Assembly (NCBI RefSeq): GCF_041146395.1
Contig: NC_090989.1
Span: 277,914,343-277,978,342 of the forward strand
DNA: 64,000 nt
Reading direction: 5' to 3'
Origin: Eulemur rufifrons
Lineage: Eukaryota; Chordata; Mammalia; Primates; Lemuridae
A model generated the notes under the pieces. The model was not told where the DNA came from, did not search any database, and saw only the letters and a list, made by a program, of their open reading frames with translations. The translations under genes and the position numbers were made by a program. This document shows positions 1 through 10,700 of the stretch, piece by piece (positions within the stretch are counted from its first letter, which is position 1; each line of letters opens with the position of its first letter).

Positions 1-88
1 TTCCACGAGATTCAACCGAAGCTGCCATCTGTGACATTCGGATCATGGGTCGGACCAAGCAGGCCCCGCCTCAGTACACGTTTATTGG
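1..88 (+). CDS. MVB12B: MVB12B internal exon (partial): end of MABP domain
   Basis: This exon encodes part of multivesicular body subunit 12B, an accessory subunit of ESCRT-I (with TSG101, VPS28 and VPS37) that helps sort ubiquitinated cargo at endosomes. The open frame starts at base 3 and reads PRDSTEAAICDIRIMGRTKQ, then APPQYTFIG. Bases 1-2 finish an Ile codon begun upstream, so the exon is cut by the window edge. This matches human MVB12B around residues 151-180 (numbering from memory) and resembles the paralogue MVB12A. It is the C-terminal part of the MABP fold, a beta-prism known to bind acidic membranes. The exon ends TTGG, followed by a strong GTAAGT donor at 89, leaving two bases of a Gly codon that the next exon completes. 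No frameshift is seen. Identification is firm. Confidence 0.95.
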
Positions 89-299
89 GTAAGTCTTAAC
101 AACACGGATCTCACTCTGAGGGCCTTTCCCTCCCCTGTCCTGTGCGTTCACCCTTCGAGCCCTGTGGGTCCTGCCCGGATGGCTGGGGAAGCCACCGGGC
201 CCCACCTCTCCACGCTGCCCGTTCACCCGATGAGATCGGAGGGGAACCTGTTTTGTGCCCCTGGGCCAAGGACCTGGGCGTGGAAGCGAGTGAGGCAAG

Positions 300-640
300 G
301 CCCTGCTGTTGTGGAGCTGATGTTCTAGAAGGGAGAGACAAGCAATAAACAGGAAAATAAATGAGATAATTTCAGACACTGAAGAAAATGAAACACACTG
401 ATGGGGTGGGGGCTGCTTCAGTCAGGGGGTCAGGAAGGTGACACTTGAGCAGAGACCTAAGTGTCAAGAAACCAGCCATGCAGAGACGTGAAGGCAGAGC
501 CTCCTCGGCAGCACAGAGCAAGGATCACAGTGGGCGTGAGCACGGCCCAGTGTGGCTGGAAGGGGCACGCCAGGGACCGTGCTGGGGTGAGCGGAAGGGC
601 TGGCAGGACCTCCTAGGACACGGCCTGGGTTTATCCCAAG
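300..640 (+). repeat. Old mammalian dispersed repeat, copy 1 (family not named)
   Basis: The run from 'ttctagaagggagagacaag' through 'ggaaaataaatgagataatt' to 'tgacacttgagcagagacct' and 'agccatgcagagacgtgaag' matches a widespread old mammalian repeat whose text I recognise. I cannot name the family with certainty. Two further copies lie at about 24790-25260 and 26650-27000 in the same orientation. Confidence 0.55.
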
Positions 641-1881
641 AACTCGGAGGCCGCTGGAGCGTCCTGAGGCAGGAGGAGGCACAAATGCTACATGAGTGCG
701 TGGTGATGTGCTGTGCAGTCTTGGTGGATCCGCTCAGGCCGGGCGTTTGCGTCTCCGCCGTTCCTCAGTGGTCTTAGCACCGAGCAGCGGCTCGAGCTGC
801 TCCTTCAATGCTGTGTGCGGTGGAATCTCAGGATTTCTCCTTGGGCTCTGTTGATTGTAAGGGACAGGAAACCCAACCCAGACTGGCTCTAGCAGAAGGA
901 AGAATTTGTTGGCTGACATAACAGCAGAGTTCAGGGGGCAGCACGGCTGGAAGTGGGCGTGGCTGGGAGTAGGAGCTCGGAGGACGTCACTAGGCTCTAG
1001 TTCCTCGTCTCCTCCCGGCCCTGGTGCCTCTGGGCAGACCGCGTTCAGACCCACGCTCTCCCTGGGTGGGAGCAGGTGGTGTGGTAGTTCACCTGCTTCT
1101 CATCAGGTTCAGATACAGAGGTGAAGAGCGAGTCTGCTCTCTGGCCAGGCCTGAGCTGGAAGCAGAGTCAGCTCCGTTGGAACTAACCACGAGGGGGTGG
1201 CTGCCCCCAAAACACGGGGGGCGGGGGCGGGCAGTACAAAGTCAGAAAGGGAGGTGAGGGGTGCTGGATGTCCCAGGGAAAATAGAAAGTCTCTCTCCTC
1301 TATTGACTGAAATCTGGTCACAGTGGTCAGTGTGGCAGGTGGTTGTCAGCCCCCTGGGCCACGCGCCTCTCTCCCTGGCCAGGCTTTGCGGGCAGCGTGG
1401 TCGTCCCTGTGGGTTCGCCGGACGCTCTCTTCCACTGGCTTTTGAGGCCGGCCTCCTGGGTCTGGTGTATACTCTGTTCTGCTCTTGTTCGTTTGAGCCC
1501 AGAGCCTCCTCTGCCCTCTACAAGCCAGGGCCTTTGCTCCTGTCCCAGACAGGGCAGGGGACGGGCCCCGTGGCATCTGCTTAAAGCATGTGGAGCAGGT
1601 CTCGCAGAGATAGACCCGCTTCGTCTTGGTGCGTGGCAGTCAGTGTCTGTAGACCTGTCAGCTGTGGAATCTGCATGCTCTGTGTCAGACTGTGGTTCTG
1701 AAGGACTCTGTGAGTGGTCATTCCCTTCCTGCACACTCACAAATCCTGTTTTGCAACACGGTTTACACTAATGATGTAAACAGCATCACAGGAGTAGGAA
1801 CAGTTAAGAGAGTAACCATACTTCAGGTACCTGAGAAGCAGCCATTAACATACAAATAGAACCAACAATTTAGTAACGAAC

Positions 1882-2120
<239 letters not shown>

Positions 2121-3391
2121 TAACGAACTTTTAAAGGCTAATTTCAGTTGCTATATGTGTATTTTTAATTATAAACTATTGTGAAAAGATTCAATTTTTT
2201 ACCAATTTGAACAATTGGAAAGAATAGATTTTTACCAGGAGGATTGCTATAGTGTTGTTTTATCTTGGGCTTAAAATTCTTTTCCAGAGGAAGACAATTG
2301 CAGTGAAGTGTTTTAAGTTAGGAAAGAGCATTCAGTTCAGATGCCTAAGTCACTTCTTAAACACGGACAGAGTTCCACATGTTATTTTGCGAGGGTTCGG
2401 GGTTGTCGGCTGGAGGAGCAGGGACCTCACATTCCAAAGGCTCCCTCAGAGCCTGGCAGCCGGAGGCCAGCTCCCTGGAGTCACTCAGCTACTGAGACGC
2501 AACTGTGGTTTCAAATAGTTCCCGCAGCGTGCTAAGAAGATTACTAGAAGTAGCCACAGAATAAATGGTTTTTTTCATTTTTTGAAGAAATGATATTCCT
2601 CTAAATCAGGTCTCAAAGATGCAGTTCTGTGGGGGCACGTGAGAAGGTGAGAACTGGATGTGACTAAAAGGTCCTGTCACAGTTCCTAGGAGCGTGCCTG
2701 TCCCATCCACACTCACGACTGCCTGGTGTGGGCTGGGCGTGGTGGGTGGATCTGAGTCACAGGAGACCCGACGGGGCCCCTGCGAGGCCCCGCTGTGCCC
2801 CCTCCTAGTTGTGGCTTGTGGGGCATATGCTTTGGGGTTTTGTAGTTTGAAGATGTGTCCTAAACTGACCCTGCAAATGAAGTGACTGCAGGTGGCACCC
2901 AGCTGTCAGGGGCTGTATCCTGAAATTGGGGCGTGTTACAGAGTGAGGGCTGGGAGGGCTCATTTGTCTCATGGTTAAAAACCAGTGACCGTGTCTGTCT
3001 GTCCATTTCTCCATCTGTCTGCCCTAGCAGCACAAAGGACTTGAAGTGGATTATCACATAACTACCCACAATTAAATGGTGAAACAAAAAGAGGTTTAAA
3101 GACTGAGAAGCAAGGAAAGTGACAGGGCAGGAAGGCGGGCAAGCCCAGGGTGGGTGAAGGAGGTGGCCTCGTCATAAAGGCCTGCCTAGATGGGACCAGC
3201 GTCCTCACGTTAGGCTCTGAACTGTGACGCTGGGAACACAAAGGAGGGGACATAACCCCTCTTACCTTGGCAGGAATTGGCCCCCTGGTGTTTGAGGCTG
3301 CTGACTGTTTTAAATGAGTTGGTTTGCTTTGTCGCACAGGTAAATGCTTTGTGCTCACCAGAGCCATGCAGATTTCTCTTTTCTCCTACAG

Positions 3392-3514
3392 GGAACTGAA
3401 CAGCATGGGGATCTGGTACCGAATGGGCCGAGTACCGAGAAATCACGACTCATCCCAACCCACGACGCCTTCCCAGTCGTCAGCTGCTTCCACCCCAGCC
3501 CCCAACCTTCCCAG
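3392..3514 (+). CDS. MVB12B: MVB12B internal exon: last MABP strand and Ser/Pro-rich linker
   Basis: The acceptor is a pyrimidine tract ending CTACAG at 3391, and the exon is 123 nt. Its first G completes the Gly codon from the previous exon. The frame then reads ELNSMGIWYRMGRVPRNHDS, followed by SQPTTPSQSSAASTPAPNLP. The hydrophobic IWYRMG segment closes the MABP domain. The remaining 20 or so residues are a low-complexity Ser/Thr/Pro/Ala linker, with Thr-Pro pairs that could be proline-directed phosphosites (inference). The exon ends CCAG before a GTGAGG donor at 3515, leaving AG of an Arg codon. If the donor is not used, the frame runs CCC AGG TGA and stops at 3516-3518, producing a truncated protein without UMA. 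Match to human MVB12B residues 181-221 is essentially complete from memory. Confidence 0.96.
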
Positions 3515-4125
3515 GTGAGGCCTTGGTGGCGTGTCTTGTGCTGTCATGTGGTCTTGGGTCCCCCTGCACAGCATTAGTATCTGCTGAAATAGTGCAGAAC
3601 ATAACTAAAAAATTGGAGAAACAATGTACCTTTAGAGGAGATTTTTAAAACTCCAGTTAGAAATCTTTGCATTATATGAATATAAAGGCCATTCTATATT
3701 CTATTTTGTACATACTCTGCAAGCTTCTAAAATAGCAGAATATGCACCTTAAAATTGGCTTGGTGTTTGAAAGAACTTATAGATACTGACAGACACATGC
3801 TTTGTGGCCATGTGGTTGGGATCGCTGCCTTATGAAGGTGGAATTTCTTTTCTGCCTTGGACAGCTACTCATTTGAAACCCAGGAGGGTTGGTAAGTAAT
3901 TGCATTCATTTGCATATAGTTTCTTTTCCCAATGAGCAACAAACTAAGAAATGGATAGTTTGCATATGAGAGAACAATGAGAAGTTTTTCAGGAAATGTT
4001 AGTTTGAATAATTGTTTCCATAAAGAAACTGGCCACTTTGCAACTGATTTCAGTGATGATAGAGGTAGCATGGTCTCCACACTTTTTGTGAAAAACAAAT
4101 GGCAAAAAGAGTCCTGTCAAATAAA
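3515..4125 (+). other. MVB12B: Possible 3' UTR of the short, donor-read-through MVB12B transcript
   Basis: If the donor at 3515 is skipped, translation stops at TGA 3516-3518. The first canonical AATAAA I find downstream is at 4120-4125, which would give a 3' UTR of about 0.6 kb. From memory, human MVB12B has a 221-residue short isoform, the length expected from stopping here. Seen: the stop and the AATAAA. Inferred: that both are used in this species. Confidence 0.5.
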
Positions 4126-4760
4126 AATCCTGTGCACCGTGAGGAGTAAACCGTTTGAGGGCAATGATGGATTAGGTTGAGAAAGGGGTTGCAAAAGTAA
4201 ACACAAGAATGGTGAGGCAGCGTCACTTGGGGATTGATGTCACGTAACGAAAATGGACCTCAAAGTTTGTGTGGTGGCATAGACATGGACAGAATCTGTC
4301 AGGAACAGGACAAACTAGTCACCAGTGGGGTCCTCCTGGGCCCACACGCCACACCCTGGCCTCTGGGAAGTGCCCCTGCCTGGCTGCACTCAGTTCCTCT
4401 AAGCCGGCATCTGCCTTGCTTGGGAAAACAGAGCTGTGAGGAGCCCCGAAGTTCCAAGGACTCTGTGTAGGGATGTCCTCTATAAAGACACTCTGGTCTT
4501 TCTTGTATCGGTTTCACAAACCAAGAGTGGTATTTAAATTTACCCCTGGAATCACCTGAAACTTTAAAAGTAATTTTCACTTTCCCTTTGTTCTAAAACG
4601 ATATGAATGAGCGTCCCAGATTTGCAGGTTGAACAGCTGAGTCTCTTTGGTTCAGGAGTGTGAGGCTGGCACAGCACAGTCAGCACTTGTTCCTTCCTTT
4701 CTCACTGACCGAGAGCACTGTCGCAGCTCCACCCTTGCCAGGTGGGCCCTGGCAAGAATC

Positions 4761-6221
4761 ACCATCACCTGTGCTCAGGTAGTCTCAGGCCCATCACCTG
4801 TGCTCAGGGTTCTCTCAGGCCCATCACCTCTGCTGGGGTCAGGGCAGGTCAATCACCTGTGCTCGGGCTCAGCTGAGGCCCATCACCTATGCTCAGGGTC
4901 AGCTGATGCCCATCACCTGTGCTCAGGGTCAGCTGAGGCCCATCACCTGTGCTTAGGGTTCACTCAGGCCCATCACCTCTGCTGGGGTCAGGGCAGGTTA
5001 ATCAACTGTACTCAGGTTCAGCTGAGACCAATCACGTGTGCTGAGGGTTCTCTCAGGCCCATCACCTGTGCTCAGGAGCAGCTGAGGCCCATCACCTATG
5101 CTCAGGGTCAGCTGATGCCCATCACCTGTGCTCAGGGTCAGCTGAGGCCCATCACCTGTGCTCAGGGTCAGCTGAGGCCCATTATGTGTGCTCAGGGGTA
5201 TACCAGGCCCAACACCTGTACTCAGAGGCAGCTGAGACCCATCACCTGTGCTCAGGGTTCTCTCTGGCCCATCACCTGTGCTGGAATCAGTGCAGGCCAA
5301 TCACCTGTGCTCAGGGTCATCTGAGGTCTATCCCCTGTGGTAAGGGTTATCTCAAGCCCATCACCTATTCTCTGGGTCACCTGAGGCCCATCACCTCTGC
5401 TCAGCATTCTCTGAGGCCCATCACCTGTGCTCCAGCTTATCTCAGGCCCAGCACCTGTCCTGGAGTTAGAACAGGCCCATTACTGTGCTCAGGGTCAGCT
5501 AAGGCCCATCACCTCTGCTTAGTGTCAGCTGTGGTCTATCACTTGTACTAATGGTTCTCTCTGGCCATCACCTGTGCTCAGGGTCAGCTAAAACTCATCA
5601 CCTGTGCTCAGCTTTATCTCAGGCCCATCACCTGTGCTCAGGGTTCTCCCAGGCCCAGTACTTGTGCTCAGAGTCAACTGAGGCTTTTCTCCTGTGCCCG
5701 TGGTTCTCTCAGGCCCATCTCCTGTGCTCAGACTCAGCTGAGGCCCATCACCTGTGCTCAGGGTTCTGTGAGGCCCATCACCTTTGCCTTGGGTCAGCTG
5801 AGATTCATCACCTGTGCTCAGCTTTATCTCAGGCCTGACACCTATGGTCAGTGTCTCCTGAGACCAGTCACCTGTGCTGAGAGTCATCTGAGGCTCATTA
5901 CCTGTGTTCAGGGTCAGCTGAGGCTCAACACGTGTGCTCAGTTTTATCTCAGGCCCATTACCTGTGCTCAGGGTCAGCTGAGGCCCATAACCTGTGCTCA
6001 GGGTGATCCCAGGCCTATCACCTGTGCTCAGGGTCAGCTGAGGCCCATCACCTGTGCTCAGGGTGATCTCAGACCCATCACCTGTGTTCAGGGTCAGCTG
6101 AGGCCCATCACCTGTGCTCAGGGTGATCTCAGGCCTATCACCTGTGTTCAGGGTCAGCTGAGGCCCATCACCTGTGCTCAGGGTTATCTCAGACCCATCA
6201 CCTGTGCCCGGGGTTATCTTC
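4761..6221 (+). repeat. 30-bp minisatellite, about 49 units
   Basis: Tandem array with consensus half-units CCCATCACCTGTGCTCAGGG and TCAGCTGAGG (30 bp in all). I count about 49 units, a few of them 29 bp. Variants differ mainly in the last ten bases: GTCAGCTGAGG, GTTCTCTCAGG or GTGATCTCAGG types alternate. Nearly every unit has the E-box core CACCTG, and the CAGCTGAGG type adds a second E-box. The 3' end (about 5940-6220) is the most uniform and behaves as a 60-bp dimer repeat. Because 30 is divisible by three, long frames stay open on both strands (PITCAQGQLR on +, TLSTGDGPQL on -). These are not genes. Confidence 0.95.
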
Positions 6222-6499
6222 ATCTTGGGCTCCTTGAAGAGGCTGGAAAGCCCCAGGGGATCAGTTGCCCTGAAGTAGTTACAGCTGTTCCCTGTTGATA
6301 CCAGGTGGTCTGACTGAGCCCAGAATGGGCACCAGGCAAGGCACATTTTAACTTTCTGTTGGATAAAGAAAGAGAGCACTCATTCCCCCAGATAAAGCAG
6401 AGAGAGAGTGATCTGCCCAGAAACCTGCCGGTCAGTGTGAGAACAGAGTGACTTGCACCTGAAGCAGGAGGGCCTGAGAACAGCGGCCACTGGGAGCTG

Positions 6500-6735
6500 G
6501 GCAGAATTGAGAGTAACGCGTCAGGACAAAGTGTTTATAAGGCTTATATATTTTATAACCTCCACTGTACAGTTTATGGTTTACAATGGCTGCAAGGAAA
6601 TTGGATCAGTTTTGTTTTACTTGCCAAATAAAACAAATGTCAAAATAGTCAATATAAAATGTATTCTAATTTGGCTGAGTTAAGTCAGCCGGCATGCAGT
6701 GGGATAATTGAACGCGCATTAATGCTCCCAAGTAG
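6500..6735. promoter_or_regulatory. AT-rich block, candidate conserved noncoding element
   Basis: Repeat-free, low-CpG, AT-rich sequence directly 3' of the minisatellite, with 'tttacaatggctgcaagg' and 'gataattgaacgcgcattaa'. Its composition changes abruptly against the GC-rich flanks. The regulatory call is inference only, since no alignment was possible. Confidence 0.3.
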
Positions 6736-7559
6736 AATCCACTCGCCTGTCCCGAGCTCTCCTGTCTCGCTGTGCAGCAGTTTACAGGTAGCATGCACAC
6801 CTGTGTGAGCCTCCTGATTCATCAGGGCTTTTTGGGTTTTGTGAGGTTTTTTGGAGGATTGTTTACCTATCCAGTGTCTTTGATTTTTTAAAAAATGAAA
6901 TGCTGATTATTTATTCAAATTTTCCATTGGAGACTTAATGAAATGACGAGTATGTTATTTTATGCCTTGAGGCCTGAGGTCTCTGTAAATGCTCCAGAAG
7001 AGGAGCCTGCCAGCCTTCTCTCTGGTGGCGTGCCATGGGTCATGCCTGTGTCGCAGGTGCTGCGAGTCTAGCGTGGGCCTGTGGCGTGAAGGCCAAGCTC
7101 CTCAGTAGGGCACCAAGGGCTCCCACATCCCGCTCCCAGGAGTTTGTGTCTTCTCTCTCTCAGCCCCAAGCCCCAGACTCTAAGCTGAACCGGCAGCCAC
7201 CTCTTCCCTTCCTGCTTCTGCGCCTTTGCTTGTGGTGGTGAATGTGTCCTGCACAGCTGCCGCAGGTCTCAGCTCAAAGGGCTCCTCCCGCCAAAGGCCC
7301 CCCGCCCTCCTACCCCCCCACACCCCCCCGGGGCCCGAGCCCGAAGGGGCTGGGCCCTCCTCCCTGAGCACTGTTGGTCACTTTGATTTAACCTTGTGTC
7401 CTGGTCCCAGTGTGAGCTCCTTGAGAAGCTCCCCAGTGCCCACCTGGACCTGGGCACACACTCAGTCTCACGACAAATGCTGCTGTAGCAGCCGAGGACC
7501 CCGAGTGGCAGCCCCTGCAGGTGACTCCTGAGGCCCTGAGCACCGCTCGGGTCCTTTCC
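6736..7559. other. Intronic, GC-rich stretch with C-tract
   Basis: No gene or named repeat is recognised. A tract of C7-plus runs at about 7313-7331 next to GGGGCCC makes the minus strand potentially G-quadruplex forming. The ORFs across it are low-complexity Pro/Ala/Gly. Confidence 0.4.
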
Positions 7560-7750
7560 GATTGTGAGAATAATATGAGCTCGTGGAAAATTGGCAGAAT
7601 ATAGAAAGTTATGAAAGAAACAGAAATTCCACTTCCAGTGAGCAAACGCTTATAACCTTTTGTTCTGTTTACTTCAAGTCTTTTTCCCTGTGTACTTTTT
7701 ACATAGGTGATAGTGTATCGTATTATAGCAAGTTTGTGTTTTGCTACTGG
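7560..7750 (+). repeat. Old LINE-like 3' fragment
   Basis: Text such as 'gtggaaaattggcagaatat' followed by 'gtgagcaaacgcttataacc' and 'aagtctttttccctgtgtac' resembles a common ancient mammalian LINE 3' segment. A related copy lies at about 52060-52290. Exact subfamily is not determined. Confidence 0.45.
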
Positions 7751-10700
7751 TTTCTCATGTGGTGTTAACCACAGACCTAGGAAACACTTCTTCCCATGTG
7801 GTCTTTGTGTAGACACGGATCCAGCTGCTGAAGGGAGGCCACAGGGAGCGCGGTGACGCGGCGCCCTCTACTGACCGACCTTGGCGGTGGCGGGAGGAGT
7901 GCCCGCTCCTGACAGCGGGCGGCAGGCCTGCGCCCAGCCACCTCCCCACTGGAAGGAGCCAGGAAGGGGTCGGTCAGCAGCACACACCACTGCCCTCCTG
8001 AGCCTGGGCATTTGTCTCAAAAGCTAAAAAGCATGTGCTCTGCCTGCATTTCTTATGTCATCACTCAGATGTCAAAGAATTCCCTGCCATTTTGGGGGAG
8101 AGCTGTCATTCCTAGCTTTGTTCACTCCTAGACAAGAAGGGCATTTGGTGGCTCTTTTCACAGATGATGGGCCATCGCCTGAGGACCGCGTGGTTCCAGC
8201 AGGCACTAACCAAGGAAGCTCTGTTACTAGGGAGAGTGCTCGTGGGGAAACCAGATAGGGACTTGTCCTTTCGGAGGGGCGGGCCCCTAGAGCACCGTGG
8301 GATGCTTCTTGGCTGCATCCAGTGAATTGCACGTCGTGTTTGGTGAAGTTACTGGCAAAGGTGGCCTAAGACGGCTTGTTGTCATAGCTCCTCTCCCTCA
8401 TGCAGTGGACCTTTATCTCACACACAAACACCCCCATGCACGTCTGCTGACGGTCTCCAAGTGAGGAGGGCAGGCTGCTGCTTCCAGGCCTTGGAGCCTC
8501 CGTTTCCCTGACACTTCTGCAGGGCAGTAGGCCACCCTGTCCCCTGCCCAGCCACTTTGTGCATGTTGATCAGCAGCGTGGGGCTGGCCTCGGCTGTGGG
8601 AGTCAGCCCAGGCATGCAACCAGATGACAGATTTTCTGATGGGTGCAGACTGAGGAAGCACCTTCTCAGCTTCGACCAGAGCAGCCCTCCGCCCCCTCAG
8701 ATGCAGTGCCTGCAGTGTGATTGTGCTGGGAAGGGAAGTTGCTGCTGCTGCCAGGACAAAGGGAAAGGCCCGGGAGGCAGGCGGGGTCCCAGCTGACGGA
8801 GCGCCAGAAGCCCCTGAGTGTGGGCGAGCGAATGGTTCTGTGCCGACCTGGAGGGGGCCCCCCCCGCTGTGCTGCTGCCTCTCACTCGAGAAGCAGTAGC
8901 AACAGTGGCTTGATAAAGACATCAGGGGCACGCTTATCAAATTTGCAGATGCCGCAGCGTCATTAGGGCCAGCTGATGTGCTGAATGACAGGATCAATAC
9001 TCCGTGTCTCCTCGCAGCTGGAACCACCTGCCGGGACCGTGGAACACGATGGGTGCAAAGGGAGAGGGCCCCTGAGGCTCCAGGAATCGATAGCGTAGGA
9101 CCCAAATTGAGGGCCCCTGGCTTAGCCGCGTGTGTGAAATGGTGGCGTGGTCACACCGCGTGGGCTGTGGGGAATGCAGCCCAAGGCGGTGTCCTGCTCC
9201 CGATAGGTACGAGGGCGTCTCCAGGTAAAGGTTGGTCAGCATGTGGAGCACGAGGTGGACGTGTTTCCGGGTGGGGGTCGGGGGCGGGCGGCCTGGAGGC
9301 AGGAGGCAGGATTCCACCAGGTGGACTGAAGTTACAAGGGGGTAGGTTTGGGCCTAACATTTTAAAGAAATCAATAAATAAAACTTCCCCAAGCTGAAAA
9401 TTGTGTGACATCAAAGAAGCTGACCTAAGAGGTCACAGGCTCCCAAATGCTGGAGGGTGTCAAATGGCATTCAGATTTTTCAGACCTGCAATAGAATTGG
9501 AGCAAATTAGTGCTTTTTAAGACTTATTTAAGAAATGTGTCATATTTTCTGTCCCCACCCTCAGAAAGTCAGATTCAGCAGACCTCCAGGTTGGAGCCAT
9601 AGGCACTTTGTGGAGGGCGACTTTGGGGGCCTCCAGCAGGCTGGGGGTCTCAGAGCCGTGGGCGTTGGCCATTGAGGACTGCTCCAGTGTGTCAGTGCGG
9701 CTTCCACATGCAAATGTAGCGTCTCCCTCTTCCGCCCAGCAGGGACGATGTCAGGCGAGGACGTGTAGGTGACTGTGACTTGCTGCCATGGCACCCTCCC
9801 CGGGGTGGGAGGTGCAGAGGGCCTCCCAGAAAGCCTGGTGCCCTTGGCGGTGCCGGCACCGCATCATGCTCCAGCATTGGCCTGCATGAGCTGACAACGA
9901 GTATTATTTTGTCCCTTTCAGAGTCCATTTGAAATAATTTGTCTGGACTCTCGACTGTTGGAATTTCCAGGACATTTTGTGTTTATGTGGTCACCCGGCC
10001 AGGGCTGTCCGAGAAAATGTGGCGCATGTAGCTCCAGCAGCTCCACTGTGCCCTTCCAGGCGGCCTGGGGCATCGAGTCCCGCACACCGTGGTCCTGGGG
10101 GGAGAGGCTGCCGCCCAAGTTCTGCCCCCCACAGACTCCAGGGTGCACCCTGTCACCCTTCACTGGCGCTGCCCCTCTGGGGAGACAGGGTCATCTTCCC
10201 ACCCAAGTCATGACCGGCGACCTCGCCTGTGAGGTGCAGCCTCCCAGGAGCCCCTCCCAGGTGCCACCCGGGCCCGAGTTTCCCTTATAAGGCGGCGGCA
10301 CTCCTCTGCGTTGCCGCAGTAATCTCCCCGCGACTGTCAGCTTCCCGCGAGTTGTCAGTCACAGGTGCGGAAGTATGTTTCTTAGTGACAGACATAATTG
10401 TACTTAACTTTTTGCGTGGATGTTATCAATCTGTGACAGATACTCTGGGAAATGGGGCATTTTGATTGCAGAAGATCTGTCACATGCATTTAGTCTTCCT
10501 CTCAGGGACACCAGGATTCAGTCACAACTTTTACATGTCGATGTCAGGTTTTGAGAACATAGATCCTTGCTGACCTCAAATATCGTTCCATCATTCCGAT
10601 CCCAGGGCTGTCATCAGAAAGGTTAATGGCCCTTCCTAAAGGAGAGGAAAAACCATGCTGTGGTGATCTAGAATTCAGGCCACGCTGCACGAGCCTGTCC

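Noticed and set aside
1215..1231. G-quadruplex at the G-rich run
   Set aside because: Only three separated G runs; a fourth must be borrowed by splitting one, and no regulatory context supports it.
4647..5324. 225-codon plus-strand ORF with Cys-containing 10-residue repeats
   Set aside because: It is the translation of the 30-bp minisatellite. Frame is lost where units are 29 bp, and there are no splice or promoter signals.
5588..6379. 263-codon minus-strand ORF with TLSTGDGPQL-like repeats
   Set aside because: Same cause; low-complexity translation of the array on the other strand.
8413..9105. 230-codon minus-strand ORF
   Set aside because: Ser/Ala/Pro-rich, no domain or splice logic, GC-rich intron. 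Several overlapping frames of similar quality exist.
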